Positions 33,900-43,220 of a DNA stretch of 64,000 bases are shown in pieces. Each line of letters starts with the position of its first letter. Position 1 is the first letter of the stretch. A program made the position numbers and the translations under genes. Source of the stretch: Bog-473 sp963824195 (GTDB lineage Bacteria > Actinomycetota > Acidimicrobiia > Acidimicrobiales > RAAP-2); the NCBI GenBank assembly GCA_963824195.1, contig CAWGOJ010000040.1, positions 62,001 to 126,000 on the forward strand. The letters run 5' to 3'. The notes under the pieces are model-generated. The model did no database searches. It saw only the letters and a list, made by a program, of their open reading frames with translations, and was not told the DNA's origin.

Positions 33900-34961
33900 A
33901 TGAGCGGGCTCGTCGCACTCCCCCCGCAGCCGCCCGGGGTGCCCTGGCCGGCCGCGGACTGGCCCGAGGGTGAGCTCCCGCCCGGCGTCAACCTGGGGCC
34001 GCTGCTCGAGCAGGCCTTCGACGACGAGGGCCCCCTCGCCGCCACCTTCGCCGTGCTCGTCGTCCACGGCGGCAAGGTCGTGGCCGAGCGCTACCACGGG
34101 GCCCTCGAGCACTTCGACCGCGAGCCCACGCCGGTGACCGCCGGGACGCCTCTGCTCAGCTGGTCGATGGCCAAGTCCATGCTGCACGCCGTCGTCGGCC
34201 TGCTGGTCGGCGACGGGCGGCTCGACCTCGACGCCTCGGCCGCGGTGCCCGAGTGGTCAGCCCCACACGACCCCCGCCACGCCATCACGCTGCGCCAGCT
34301 GCTCGCCATGCGCGACGGCCTCGACTTCGTCGAGGACTATGTCGACGACCGGGTCTCCGACGTGATCCGGATGCTCTTCGGCGAAGAGCAGACCGACATG
34401 GCCCACTTCGCCGCCGACCGTCCCCTGGCCGCTCAGCCCGGGTCGCGCTTCAACTATTCGTCGGGGACCTCGAACATCATCTCGGGCGTCGTCGCCCGCA
34501 CGGTGGGGCCGGGCGAGGACTACGCCCGCTTCCTGCACGGCCGTCTCTTCGGGCCCGTCGGCATGACGAGCGCCGACCCCGAGTTCGACGAGGCCGGCAC
34601 CTGGGTGGCCTCCTCCTATGTGCGGGCCACGACGCGCGACTACGCCCGCTTCGGGCTGCTGTACCTGCGCGACGGCATGTGGGACGGCGTGCGCATCCTC
34701 CCGCCGGGCTGGGTCGACTACGGCCGGACCTGGGTCTCGGTGGACCCCGACGACGGCAACCCCTACGGCGCGCACTGGTACGGCGTGGTGGGCGACACCC
34801 TCGGCACCTTCCGCGCCGCGGGCTACGAGGGGCAGTCGATCACGATCTGCCCCACCCTCGACCTCGTCGTGGTGCGCCTCGGCAAGACGCCGCTGGAGCG
34901 CAAGGCGAACCTGGTGCCGTGGCGCATGGCGATGGTGCAGGCCTTCGCCGACGCCCGCTGA
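33900..34961 (+). CDS. beta-lactamase-fold serine hydrolase (class C-like esterase)
   Basis: A 353-residue protein of the beta-lactamase/transpeptidase superfamily. The nucleophile motif SMAK is at S89-K92 (SxxK). The second motif is YSS at 186-188, where YxN is usual, so the Asn is replaced. A GYEGQS stretch near the C-terminus stands in for the third motif. No signal peptide is seen, so it is probably a cytoplasmic esterase and not a true beta-lactamase. It lies 10 bases after the epoxide-hydrolase-like gene, completing a dehydrogenase / LLM / hydrolase / esterase run. Confidence 0.85.
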   Translation: MSGLVALPPQPPGVPWPAADWPEGELPPGVNLGPLLEQAFDDEGPLAATFAVLVVHGGKVVAERYHGALEHFDREPTPVTAGTPLLSWSMAKSMLHAVVGLLVGDGRLDLDASAAVPEWSAPHDPRHAITLRQLLAMRDGLDFVEDYVDDRVSDVIRMLFGEEQTDMAHFAADRPLAAQPGSRFNYSSGTSNIISGVVARTVGPGEDYARFLHGRLFGPVGMTSADPEFDEAGTWVASSYVRATTRDYARFGLLYLRDGMWDGVRILPPGWVDYGRTWVSVDPDDGNPYGAHWYGVVGDTLGTFRAAGYEGQSITICPTLDLVVVRLGKTPLERKANLVPWRMAMVQAFADAR

Positions 34962-34971
34962 GCGCAGGTGC

Positions 34972-35424
34972 TCAGGCGCCCTTGGGACTGGCGATGAAGA
35001 CGGGGATCTGCCGGTCCGTCTTCTGCTGGTACTCGGCGTAGGGCGGGTAGGCGGCCACGGCCCGCTCCCACCACTGCGCCTTCTCGTCACCGCTGACCTC
35101 GCGCACGGCCACCGCGAAGGGCTCGGGCCCGTCCTGGACCACGACCTCGTCGGGGTGGGCCACCAGGTTGTGGAACCACTCGGGGTTCTCGGGTGCCCCG
35201 CCCTTGGAGGCCACCAGCGCGTACTCGCCGCCGTGCTCGACCCGCATGACGGGGTTCTTGCGGACCTTGCCGGTCTTGGCCCCCCGGGTGGCCACCACGA
35301 TGATGGGCATTCCCGTGTCGAGCAGGGTGTTCCCCCGCTGCCCTCCCGAGGACTCGTACTCGGCCACCTGGTCGCGGACCCACTGGGAAGGGCTGGGCTC
35401 GTAATCACCTTGGAGTGTCGTCAT
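34972..35424 (-). CDS. deazaflavin (F420)-dependent nitroreductase-like protein, Ddn family
   Basis: A 150-residue split-beta-barrel protein of the Ddn/nitroreductase family of actinobacteria: PIIVVATRGAKTGKVRKNPVMRVEHGGEYALVASKGGAPENPEWFHNLVAHPDEVVVQDG covers the F420-binding core. The AKTGKVRK basic loop is the phosphate-contact region. It ends with YQQKTDRQIPVFIASPKG. Family members reduce quinones or nitro compounds with F420H2. ATG 35424 has TACCAT 6 nt upstream and is probably leaderless. It is divergent from the cyclase-family gene with 37 bases between the starts. Confidence 0.85.
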   Translation of the reverse strand: MTTLQGDYEPSPSQWVRDQVAEYESSGGQRGNTLLDTGMPIIVVATRGAKTGKVRKNPVMRVEHGGEYALVASKGGAPENPEWFHNLVAHPDEVVVQDGPEPFAVAVREVSGDEKAQWWERAVAAYPPYAEYQQKTDRQIPVFIASPKGA

Positions 35425-35430
35425 GGGGCG

Positions 35431-35454
35431 ATGGTATTGGTGCGGGGCTACTGT
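35431..35454. promoter_or_regulatory. compact divergent leaderless promoter pair
   Basis: Minus strand TACCAT at 35431-35436, 6 nt from the Ddn ATG. Plus strand TACTGT at 35449-35454, 7 nt from GTG 35462. The two -10 boxes are 12 bases apart, so the two promoters probably cannot be occupied at once. Confidence 0.5.
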
Positions 35455-35461
35455 CCGCACC

Positions 35462-36370
35462 GTGCCCCGCGAGCCCATGGCGCCCGACGACGTCCTGGCC
35501 CTCCACGAAAGCCTGACCAACTGGGGCCGCTGGGGTGACGACGACCAGCTCGGGGCGCTCAACCTGATCACGCCGGAGGTGACGGCCGCCGCGGCAGCAA
35601 CGGTCCGGGTCGGGCGGACGGTCTCATGCGCCCGCCCGCTCAACACCGTGGCGGCGGCCGACAACCCGTCCCCGGTGGCCCACCACATGATCGGCACGGC
35701 GACCGAAGGCTTCGGCGCGGACTACTTCGCCATTGCGCCCCACGGCTTCGCCACCAGCCACATCGACGCCCTGTGCCACATCTTCCACGAGGGGAAGATC
35801 TACAACGGCTACCCGGCCGAGGCGGTGACCGCCCACGGCGCCACCCGCCTCGGCATCCACCACCTGCAAGCCGGCATCGTGACCCGGGGCGTGCTGCTCG
35901 ATATCCCGGCGCTGCGCGACGTCGACGCCCTGGAGCCCGGCGAGGCGGTCTTCCCCGAGGACCTCGAAGCCGCCGAGGAGCGGACCGGCGTGGTGGTGCG
36001 CGCCGGGGACGCGCTGCTGGTGCGCACCGGGCGCTGGCACTGGCGGGCCGAGCACGGTCCGTGGGACGCCACCAACCTGGCGGCCGGCCTGGACGCCTCG
36101 TGCCTGCCGTGGCTGCGTGACCGGGACGTGGCCACGTTGGGCAGCGACGGCGTCTCCGACGTCCTCCCGTCCAGGGTCGAGGGCGTCGCGATGCCGATCC
36201 ACACCGTGGTCATCGCCGCCATGGGGGTCCACCTGATGGACAACCTTGACCTCGACGCGCTGACCGACGCCTGCGCCGAGGAGCGACGCTGGGAGTTCCT
36301 CTTCATCGTCGCACCGCTGGTGCTCCGCCGCGGTACGGCGTCGCCGGTCAACCCGATCGCGGTCTTCTGA
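35462..36370 (+). CDS. cyclase-family (kynurenine-formamidase-like) metal hydrolase
   Basis: A 302-residue protein of the cyclase/kynurenine formamidase superfamily (Cyclase, PF04199 type). The metal-binding motif HxxxxSHIDALCH is in HGFATSHIDALCHIF, near residues 94-108. GNLITPE-like LNLITPE near the N-terminus and VGRTVSCARPLN are typical. Late GDALLVRTGRWHW and GVAMPIHTVVIAAMGVHLMDN complete the fold. The enzyme would hydrolyse an N-formyl amide or cyclic ester/lactone; the substrate is unknown. GTG 35462 is chosen from a TACTGT box 7 nt upstream; ATG 35477 is an alternative. Confidence 0.8.
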   Translation: MPREPMAPDDVLALHESLTNWGRWGDDDQLGALNLITPEVTAAAAATVRVGRTVSCARPLNTVAAADNPSPVAHHMIGTATEGFGADYFAIAPHGFATSHIDALCHIFHEGKIYNGYPAEAVTAHGATRLGIHHLQAGIVTRGVLLDIPALRDVDALEPGEAVFPEDLEAAEERTGVVVRAGDALLVRTGRWHWRAEHGPWDATNLAAGLDASCLPWLRDRDVATLGSDGVSDVLPSRVEGVAMPIHTVVIAAMGVHLMDNLDLDALTDACAEERRWEFLFIVAPLVLRRGTASPVNPIAVF

Positions 36371-36483
36371 TCTGCTGATCTGCGGCCGGGGTCGGGCTCC
36401 AGGGACGCACCCACCGCGATGCGATGATCCTTTCGACCCACCAGGCGCGCCGCTCGAGGCGGGGCACCGCGTCGAGGGCTGCG

Positions 36484-37044
36484 CTAGCCGCCTTCGTAGC
36501 CGAACCCGAGGTCCGGCGCCGTGAGGATGGCGCGGAAGGGGATCCCCTCGGCCGCGGCCATCGCCTCGACGGTCCCGCCGCGGTCGACGACGGCGACGAG
36601 CAGCACGACCTCGCCCCCGGCATCCTGCACGGCGTGCGCCGCCTCGAGGAGGGAGGTCCCGCGCGTGACGGTGTCCTCGGTCACCACGACCTTGTCGCCC
36701 GGATCGAGAGCGCCGGCGATGCGTCCCCCGCCACCGTGGTCCTTCGCCTCCTTGCGCACGCTGAAGGCCTTGAGCGGGCGCCCCCGCGTCGCCGCCACGC
36801 CGGCGGTGACGAAGGCCACAGGATCGGCCCCCATGGTGAGGCCCCCGATGGCAGTCGCCTCGGGGGGGATCACCGAGAGCACGGCGTCGGCCACGAGCAC
36901 CATGGCCTCAGGCCGGCAGACGGTCTGCTTGGAGTCGATGAACCAGCTGCTCTTGCGCCCGGACTTGAGCGTGAAGTCGCCTGTCTTGACCGAGTGCGCC
37001 AGCAGGTGGTCGCGCAGCTCGCCGAAGGTGTCGCCCTCGCTCAC
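36484..37044 (-). CDS. pyrE: orotate phosphoribosyltransferase
   Basis: A 186-residue cytoplasmic enzyme converting orotate and PRPP to orotidine 5'-phosphate in pyrimidine synthesis. It has the type I phosphoribosyltransferase PRPP loop VVVTEDTVTRGTSLLEA near residues 115-131. The family start is GDFTLKSGRKSSWFIDSKQT, the orotate-binding AIGGLTMGADPVA is present, and the flexible loop is SVRKEAKDHGGGGRIAG. The GTG start overlaps the purM stop by 4 bases (GTGA), so it is translated from the purine operon message. This joins pyrimidine and purine supply in one transcript. Length is normal for actinobacterial PyrE. Confidence 0.93.
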   Translation of the reverse strand: MSEGDTFGELRDHLLAHSVKTGDFTLKSGRKSSWFIDSKQTVCRPEAMVLVADAVLSVIPPEATAIGGLTMGADPVAFVTAGVAATRGRPLKAFSVRKEAKDHGGGGRIAGALDPGDKVVVTEDTVTRGTSLLEAAHAVQDAGGEVVLLVAVVDRGGTVEAMAAAEGIPFRAILTAPDLGFGYEGG

Positions 37045-38060
37045 GTGAAGCGCACGCCGGCCCCGCCGCCGACGACCGCGCCGATCACGCTCGCCGGCTG
37101 CCCGGCCCCTGCCAGGACGGCCAGCGCCCCGTCCACGGCACCGGCGTCGAGCACCAGTGCCATCCCGACCCCGCGGTTGAACACCCGGTCCATCTCGGCC
37201 CCGTCGACCGCACCGAGGCGCTCGATCTCGGCGAAGATGCGCGGCTCCTCCCACGCTGACCGCTCGAGCCGCGCCCCCAGGTCGTCGGGGAGGGCCCGGG
37301 GGAGGTTGCCCACGATCCCCCCGCCGGTGATGTGCGCGCAGGCGTGGAGCGCGTCGCCCAGCGCGGCGCGGGTGGCGAGGACGGCCGGCGTGTAGATCAC
37401 CGACGGGCGCAGGAGCTCGTCGGCCACGCAGTGGGACGCGCCCTCCCAGGCCGGGTCCCCGAGGTCGAGCCCGGCCCGCTCGAGCAGCACGTGGCGCGCC
37501 AGCGTGTAGCCGTTGGAGCGCAGCCCGGGCGAAGCCAGGCCGACGATGGCGTCGCCCGCCCGCACACGCTCGGGCCCCAGCTGGGTGCTCTGCTCCACCA
37601 CGCCGACCGCGAAGCCGGCCAGGTCGAGCTCGTCGGCCGCCATGACGCCGGCGTGCTCGGCCGTCTCGCCGCCGATCAGCGCGCAGCCCGCCTGCGCGCA
37701 GCCCTCGTGCACACCGGCCACCACGGTGGCCACCTGATCGGGGTCGACCTTGCCGGTCGCGATGTAGTCGAGCATGAACAGCGGCTCGGCGCCGACGCAC
37801 ACCAGGTCGTCGACGCACATGGCGACCAGGTCGATGCCGACGGTGTCGTAACGGCCGCTGGCCCGGGCCACCACCAGCTTGGTGCCCACCCCGTCGGTGG
37901 ACGCCACCAGCACCGGCTTCGTGTAGCGGTCGGTGTCGAAGGGGAACTGGCCCCCGAACCCGCCGATCCCCGCCACCATGGAGCCCAGGCGCTCGACCGC
38001 GGCGTCACCGGCGGCGATGTCCACACCGGCGCCGGCGTAGGTGGCGCCGCCCTCACCCAC
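37041..38060 (-). CDS. purM: phosphoribosylformylglycinamidine cyclo-ligase (AIR synthetase)
   Basis: A 339-residue enzyme making AIR from FGAM with ATP, the fifth step of IMP synthesis. It has YAGAGVDIAAGD at the start, LVASTDGVGTKLVVA near residues 62-76, DLVCVGAEPLFMLDYIATG, CALIGGETAEHAGVM, ASPGLRSNGYTLAR and the C-terminal AHITGGGIVGNLPRALP. All are PurM landmarks with ATP-grasp-like PurM fold glycine loops. GTG 38060 is chosen, 5 bases after the purF stop; a CTG overlapping that stop is an alternative. It is in the purL-purF-purM-pyrE operon. Confidence 0.93.
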   Translation of the reverse strand: MGEGGATYAGAGVDIAAGDAAVERLGSMVAGIGGFGGQFPFDTDRYTKPVLVASTDGVGTKLVVARASGRYDTVGIDLVAMCVDDLVCVGAEPLFMLDYIATGKVDPDQVATVVAGVHEGCAQAGCALIGGETAEHAGVMAADELDLAGFAVGVVEQSTQLGPERVRAGDAIVGLASPGLRSNGYTLARHVLLERAGLDLGDPAWEGASHCVADELLRPSVIYTPAVLATRAALGDALHACAHITGGGIVGNLPRALPDDLGARLERSAWEEPRIFAEIERLGAVDGAEMDRVFNRGVGMALVLDAGAVDGALAVLAGAGQPASVIGAVVGGGAGVRFT

Positions 38061-38065
38061 GACGT

Positions 38066-39517
38066 TCAGACCCCGGGCAGCACGGCCTGGTGGACCAAGG
38101 GCGTCACCGGCTCGGTCCGGCCGAGGGTGACCGGCGTCGGCGCGGTGTGGGACACGGGCGTCGGGTAGTCGCCGGTGAAGCACGCGTCGCAGAACCCTCC
38201 GTCGGCCCCGATGGCTTCCTTCAGGTTCTCGATGCTGATAAAGGCCAGCGAGTCCGCGCCGAGAATCTCGGCCATCTCGGCGACGGAGTGGTCGGTCGCC
38301 AGCAGCTCCTCGTAGGAGGGTGTGTCGATCCCGTAGAAGCAGGGCCAGCGCCACGGCGGGGACGAGATGCGCAGGTGGACCTCCGCCGCCCCGGCCTCGC
38401 GCAGCATGCGGATGACCGAACGCTGCGTCGTGCCACGCACGATGGAATCGTCCACCACCACCAGCCGCTTGCCGGCGATGGCGTCGGTGAGCGGGTTGAG
38501 CTTGCGCCGCACCGCGTCGGCCCGCTCCTGCTGGCCCGGGGCGATGAAGGAGCGCCCGATATACCGGTTCTTGACCAGGCCCTGCCCGTAGGGGATGCCG
38601 CTCGCCCGTGCGAAGCCCTCTGCGGCGGGGACCCCGGACTCGGGCACCCCCATCACCATGTCGGCCTCGGCGGGCGCCTGCACCGCCAGCAGCTCGCCCA
38701 TCCGGCAGCGGGTCTCGTGGACCTCCCTGCCGTAGAGCCGGCTGTCGGGCCGCGCGATGTAGGCGAACTCGAAGATGCACAGCCGCGGCGCGACCTCGCG
38801 CAGCCAGGGGACCTCGAGGCTCGTCGGCCCGTCGGCGTCGATCACCACCAGCTCGCCCGGCGCGATCTCGCGCACGAAGGTGGCGCCGATGACGCTGAGG
38901 GCCGGTGTCTCGGAGGCCAGCACCCATCCCTCGGGGGCCTCGGCGGGGCCGAGCCGGCCCAGGCACAGCGGACGGAACCCGTACGGGTCGCGCACGCCGA
39001 AGAGCCGCTCGGAGCTCATGAGGACGAGAGAGAACGCACCCTCCAGGATGGGGAGCACCAGCTGCAGCGCCGTGGAGAGGTCCTCGGTCTCGGGGAAGGA
39101 CTGGGCCAGCAATTCGGCGACCACGTCGCTGTCGGTGGCGATCGACCCGGGCAGCATCCCGACCTTCTCGGCCAAGGCGCGGGTGTTGGTCAGGTTGCCG
39201 TTGTGCCCGAGAGCGAAGCCGGCCCGTCCGACGGGCCGGTAGACGGGCTGTGCCCCGGCCCAGTCGGAGGCGCCGTGCGTCGAGTAGCGGGTGTGGCCGA
39301 TGGCCAGGTGGCCCGCCAATCCCGACAGCGTGCGCTCGTCGAACACGGTGGCGACGAGGCCCATGTCCTTGACGACGGTGACGGTGTCACCGTCGCTGAC
39401 CGCCATGCCGGCCGATTCCTGGCCCCGGTGCTGCAGGGCGAAGAGCCCGTCGAACGTGAGGTTGGCCACCCTCTTCCCGGGCGCGTAGACACCGAAGACA
39501 CCGCACGCTTCCTTCAC
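38066..39517 (-). CDS. purF: amidophosphoribosyltransferase
   Basis: A 483-residue enzyme catalysing the first committed purine step: glutamine plus PRPP to 5-phosphoribosylamine. It is a class II glutamine amidotransferase whose nucleophile is Cys5 in the start VKEACGVFGVYA, exposed after removal of a four-residue propeptide. The glutaminase domain shows LQHRGQESAGMA, GHTRYSTHG and HNGNLTN. The C-terminal PRTase domain has the PRPP loop VVVDDSIVRGTTQRSVI. Four C-terminal cysteines seen in clostridial-type Fe-S PurF (YGIDTPSYEELLA, FCDACFTGDYP) suggest the iron-sulfur form; the mature length agrees. GTG 39517 starts the gene 31 bases after purL. Confidence 0.94.
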   Translation of the reverse strand: MKEACGVFGVYAPGKRVANLTFDGLFALQHRGQESAGMAVSDGDTVTVVKDMGLVATVFDERTLSGLAGHLAIGHTRYSTHGASDWAGAQPVYRPVGRAGFALGHNGNLTNTRALAEKVGMLPGSIATDSDVVAELLAQSFPETEDLSTALQLVLPILEGAFSLVLMSSERLFGVRDPYGFRPLCLGRLGPAEAPEGWVLASETPALSVIGATFVREIAPGELVVIDADGPTSLEVPWLREVAPRLCIFEFAYIARPDSRLYGREVHETRCRMGELLAVQAPAEADMVMGVPESGVPAAEGFARASGIPYGQGLVKNRYIGRSFIAPGQQERADAVRRKLNPLTDAIAGKRLVVVDDSIVRGTTQRSVIRMLREAGAAEVHLRISSPPWRWPCFYGIDTPSYEELLATDHSVAEMAEILGADSLAFISIENLKEAIGADGGFCDACFTGDYPTPVSHTAPTPVTLGRTEPVTPLVHQAVLPGV

Positions 39518-39548
39518 GCGGTCTCCATTCTCGCACAGGCCCGTGGCG

Positions 39549-41825
39549 TCACGATTCGCCCAGGGCCCGGGCCAGGTTCCCCTCCTCGGCCTCCCGCAGG
39601 GCGTCGAGAGGGAGGTCGACCAGGCCCCCGAGGGTGAAGCGGTCGCCGCCGGCCCGGCCCAGGACGGCGGCGGGTATCCCGAGGGCGGCGGCCCGGGCAC
39701 ACAGGTCGTCGGGGTCGGCGGTGGCGAGGACGAAGCGGGAGGGCAGCTCGGTGAAGAGCTCGGCCCCGTCTGACGCCTCGAGCGCGCATCCCGTGGCGGC
39801 AGCAGCCGCCATCTCGGCCAGCGCCACCGCCAGGCCGCCCCCCGACACGTCGTGCACGGCGCGCACCAGAGCGGCGCCGCCCGCCCCACCCACCTGCTCG
39901 GCGACGAGCCCGGCGACGAAGGCGCACACCGCCGCGTGCGCCGCGAAGTCCACGGCCGGCACCCGGCCGGCACGGTGGGCGCGTCGCTCGGTGGCCCAGC
40001 GCGTGCCCTCGAGGGGGAAGGTCCCGTCGGGCGCCGACCGCCGGCCGAGCACCACGACGGCGTCACCGGCCGACCAGGCGCGCCCGGGTGGCCGCGCCAC
40101 GACGGCGTCGACGAGTCCGAGCACCCCGAGCACCGGCGTGGGGTCGATGTCCGACCCGCCGCTCTCGTTGTAGAAGCTCACGTTCCCGCCGACTACCGGG
40201 AGGGACAGGGAGCGGCACGACTCGGCCATCCCGTCGATGCACTCGGAGAGCTGCCACATGACTTCGGGGTGCTCGGGGTTGCCGAAGTTGAGGCAATTCA
40301 CGACGGCCACCGGCGTCGCGCCGACGCAGGCCAGGTTGGCGACGCCCTCGGCGAGGACGAGCGCCGTGCCCGCCCGCGGGTCGAGCGCGCACGCCCGCGG
40401 GTTGGAGTCGGTCGTCACGGCGACACCCCGGGACGAGCGCGGCAGCCCGGGGCCCGCCAGTCGCAGCAGGGCGGCATCGCCGCCGGGGCCCTCCACCGTG
40501 TTCAAGAAGAGCTGGTGGTCGTACTGGCGGTAGACCCAGCGCGGGGAGCGCAGCAGCGCCAGAAGGTCGCCGCCGCAGTCGGTGGGCGGCTTGGGCGGCT
40601 CGGCATCCCGGCGTGCCGGCGCGTGCCGCGGGCGGTCGTAGAGCGGCGCGTCGTCGGAAAGGGACGCCGCCGGCACGTCGGCCAGCACAGGGCCGTCCAT
40701 GCCGTCGCGGATGCGCAGGCGCCCGCCCCCGTCGGGGTCGGGCGCGGTGACCGTGCCGATGACGGTGGCCCGCACCTCCCACTTGGCGCAGATGGCCGCC
40801 ACCGCCGGCCACGACGCCGGGGCGACGATGGCCAGCATGCGCTCCTGGCTCTCGCTCGTCATCACCTCCCACGGCTCCATGCCCTCCTCGCGCCGGGGCA
40901 CCGCGGACACGTCGACGTCCATGCCGACGCCGCCGCGTCCGGCCGTCTCGCTCGTGGCACAGGCCAGGCCCGCACCGCCGAGGTCCTGGATCCCGACCAC
41001 GAGCTTGGTGTCGAGCAGCTCGAGGCACGCCTCGATGAGCCGCTTCTCCTCGAAGGGGTCGCCCACCTGCACGCTCGGCCGCTTGGTGTCGTCCGCGGCG
41101 CCCTCTTCGTCGCCGCTGAACCCGGCCGAGGCGAGGACGCTCACCCCGCCGATGCCGTCGCGTCCCGTGCTCGAGCCGAGCAGCACGGCCAGGTTGCCCG
41201 GACCCGACGCGATGCCCAGCACGAGCCGCTCGGTCGGGAGCGCGCCCATGCAGAGCACGTTGACGAGAGGGTTCTGGGCGTAGCAGGGGTCGAAGGTCAG
41301 CTCGCCGCCGACGGTCGGCACCCCGACGGAGTTGCCGTAGCCCGAGATCCCACCCACCACCCCCTCGACCAGCCAGCGCTGGCGGGCGTCGTCGGGCGGG
41401 CCGAAGAAGAGCGGGTCCATCACCGCCAGCGGCCGCGCCCCCATGGTGAAGATGTCGCGCAGAATGCCGCCCACGCCGGTGGCGGCACCCTGGTAGGGCT
41501 CAATGGCAGAGGGGTGGTTGTGGCTCTCGATCCGGATGGCCACAGCGATGCCGTCGCCGGCGTCGATCACCCCGGCGTTCTCACCCGGCCCGACCAGCAC
41601 CCGGGGGCCCTCGGTGGGCAGGCGCCGCAGGTGCAGCCGGGACGACTTGTACGAGCAGTGCTCGCTCCACATCACCGCGTAGAGGGCGAGCTCCAGGTGG
41701 TTGGGCGGGCGGCCGAGGATCTTGCCGACGGCGTCGAACTCGTCATCGGTCAGTCCGAGCGCACGGTGCAGGGACTCCTCGACCGGCGGCTGGTCGGGCG
41801 GCAGCGCCTCGGCCGGGGGGGTCAT
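39549..41825 (-). CDS. purL: phosphoribosylformylglycinamidine synthase subunit PurL (small-type)
   Basis: A 758-residue synthetase subunit converting FGAR to FGAM with PurS and PurQ; the length marks the small PurL that needs those partners. Motifs: MWSEHCSYKSSRLHL near residues 51-65, KIESHNHPSAIEPYQGAATGVGGILRDIFTMGARP (here IRIESHNHPS), DLGGAGLACATSE, and the second half VAVNCLNFGNPEHP and AVHDVSGGGLAVALAEMA. The ATG has GGAGGT 4 nt upstream. PurS and PurQ are 4 kb away in the other purine operon. That is atypical: in many bacteria the purS, purQ and purL genes are contiguous. Confidence 0.95.
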   Translation of the reverse strand: MTPPAEALPPDQPPVEESLHRALGLTDDEFDAVGKILGRPPNHLELALYAVMWSEHCSYKSSRLHLRRLPTEGPRVLVGPGENAGVIDAGDGIAVAIRIESHNHPSAIEPYQGAATGVGGILRDIFTMGARPLAVMDPLFFGPPDDARQRWLVEGVVGGISGYGNSVGVPTVGGELTFDPCYAQNPLVNVLCMGALPTERLVLGIASGPGNLAVLLGSSTGRDGIGGVSVLASAGFSGDEEGAADDTKRPSVQVGDPFEEKRLIEACLELLDTKLVVGIQDLGGAGLACATSETAGRGGVGMDVDVSAVPRREEGMEPWEVMTSESQERMLAIVAPASWPAVAAICAKWEVRATVIGTVTAPDPDGGGRLRIRDGMDGPVLADVPAASLSDDAPLYDRPRHAPARRDAEPPKPPTDCGGDLLALLRSPRWVYRQYDHQLFLNTVEGPGGDAALLRLAGPGLPRSSRGVAVTTDSNPRACALDPRAGTALVLAEGVANLACVGATPVAVVNCLNFGNPEHPEVMWQLSECIDGMAESCRSLSLPVVGGNVSFYNESGGSDIDPTPVLGVLGLVDAVVARPPGRAWSAGDAVVVLGRRSAPDGTFPLEGTRWATERRAHRAGRVPAVDFAAHAAVCAFVAGLVAEQVGGAGGAALVRAVHDVSGGGLAVALAEMAAAAATGCALEASDGAELFTELPSRFVLATADPDDLCARAAALGIPAAVLGRAGGDRFTLGGLVDLPLDALREAEEGNLARALGES

Positions 41826-41913
41826 GGTGACCTCCAGGTTAGAGGCCGCGCCAGGCGCGCCCAACCCCCTGGCCAACCGGTGTGCGGCACGAGAATCCGC
41901 CGCTCGGACTCGC

Positions 41914-41919
41914 TACGCT
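41914..41919 (+). promoter_or_regulatory. -10-like box for the patatin-like gene
   Basis: TACGCT, 34 nt before ATG 41954, between the divergent purL and patatin-like genes. No convincing -35 element is seen. Confidence 0.3.
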
Positions 41920-41953
41920 CTCGTCCATCGCGGGGAACGGGAGGGGGCTCATC

Positions 41954-43216
41954 ATGGGCGGTTCCGGCGCAGGGCACGCAGCGTCGAGGGGGGACATCGT
42001 GATCGACCCCGGCGCGCCGTACGGGTACTCCCGCTCGGCCGAGCTCCAGGGGCAGTTCGAGCAGGCGGCGGCCAACCTGCTGGCGGCCGACGGGTGGAGC
42101 GGGGGCGGGTCCAAGGAGCTCGTCGCCGACCTTGCCCTCGAGGGCGGCGGCGTCAAGGGCATCGGCATCGTGGGGGCCGTCTCCGCGCTGGCCGAGGCCG
42201 GCTACCGCTTCCAGCGGGTGGCCGGGACGAGCGCCGGCGCCATCGCGGCGTCGCTCATCGCGGCGATCTCAAAGAAGGGCGACCCCATGACGACCCTCCA
42301 GGGGTACCTCGACGACCTGACCTTCACCGAGTTCATGCCCAAGGGCAAGCTGCACACGTTCCTCGACCACCACTTCGGCAACGCCGGCGAGGTCCTGTCC
42401 TCCGCCGAGGTCCTCACCCACAAGATGGGCGTCTACGACGGCGCCTACCTCTTCACCTGGCTCGAGCCGATCATGCACGACCTCGGTGTGCACACCTTCG
42501 CGGATCTCGGGATCACCCAGGAGGAGGACCCCGGCATGAGCCTCCCCCCGAGCCGCCGCTACCGGCTCGTCGTGCACACGTCGGACGTCACCCGCGGCCA
42601 GCTGGTCCGCCTGCCCTGGGACTACGGCTACTACGGGCAGGACCGGGACACCCAGGACGTCGTCGGGGCCGTGCGCGCGTCCATGTCGATCCCGTTCTTC
42701 TTCGAGCCGGTCACCTTCACGGCGCTGCCGGCCGAGGTCGACGTGCCTCGCCCCGGCGGGGGCGCCATCCGCACCCGCTACGAGGGGGGCACGGTGACAT
42801 GGGTGGACGGTGGCATGCTGCGGAACTTCCCGATCAACGCCTTTGAGCGGGAGGATGGCGGGGAGCCCCGCTGGCCCACCATCGGGGTCAAGCTGTCCTC
42901 CCTCCAGACCGAGGTCCCGTCCACCCAGGCGGCGAAGAGTGCCTACGGCGAGGCACGGGGCTGCCTGCACACGATGATGAGCGAGTGGGATGGCTACAGC
43001 GTCGACGCCGCCACGGCCGGTCGCACCATCTTCGTGGACAACGCCGGGATCTCGACCACCGACTTCGACCTTACGACCGACCAACGCCACCAGCTCTTCG
43101 TGAACGGCGTCGCGGCGGCCACCTCCTTCATCATCGAGATGGGCGCCCGGGGCGGGGTCCCGCGCACCGAGAGCGAGGCGCGCCAGGTGGTGCGCGAGTG
43201 GGCGGCGGCGGGCTGA
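41954..43216 (+). CDS. patatin-like phospholipase
   Basis: A 420-residue lipid acyl hydrolase with a Ser-Asp dyad. The oxyanion loop GGGVKG is at residues 64-69, nucleophile S93 is in GTSAG, and the catalytic Asp is D285 in DGG. The lid region between holds FTEFMPKGKLHTFLDHHFG. It would cleave membrane phospholipids or other acyl esters. No signal peptide is visible, so it is cytoplasmic or exported by another route. GGGAGGGGG lies upstream of ATG 41954; an earlier in-frame ATG would extend it by 24 unlikely residues. It is on the plus strand between two minus-strand purine operons. Confidence 0.88.
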   Translation: MGGSGAGHAASRGDIVIDPGAPYGYSRSAELQGQFEQAAANLLAADGWSGGGSKELVADLALEGGGVKGIGIVGAVSALAEAGYRFQRVAGTSAGAIAASLIAAISKKGDPMTTLQGYLDDLTFTEFMPKGKLHTFLDHHFGNAGEVLSSAEVLTHKMGVYDGAYLFTWLEPIMHDLGVHTFADLGITQEEDPGMSLPPSRRYRLVVHTSDVTRGQLVRLPWDYGYYGQDRDTQDVVGAVRASMSIPFFFEPVTFTALPAEVDVPRPGGGAIRTRYEGGTVTWVDGGMLRNFPINAFEREDGGEPRWPTIGVKLSSLQTEVPSTQAAKSAYGEARGCLHTMMSEWDGYSVDAATAGRTIFVDNAGISTTDFDLTTDQRHQLFVNGVAAATSFIIEMGARGGVPRTESEARQVVREWAAAG

Positions 43217-43220
43217 GCGC

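Noticed and set aside
33900..34961. A true beta-lactamase resistance gene
   Set aside because: It has SxxK but YSS instead of YxN, no signal peptide, and catabolic neighbours; a cytoplasmic esterase is more likely.
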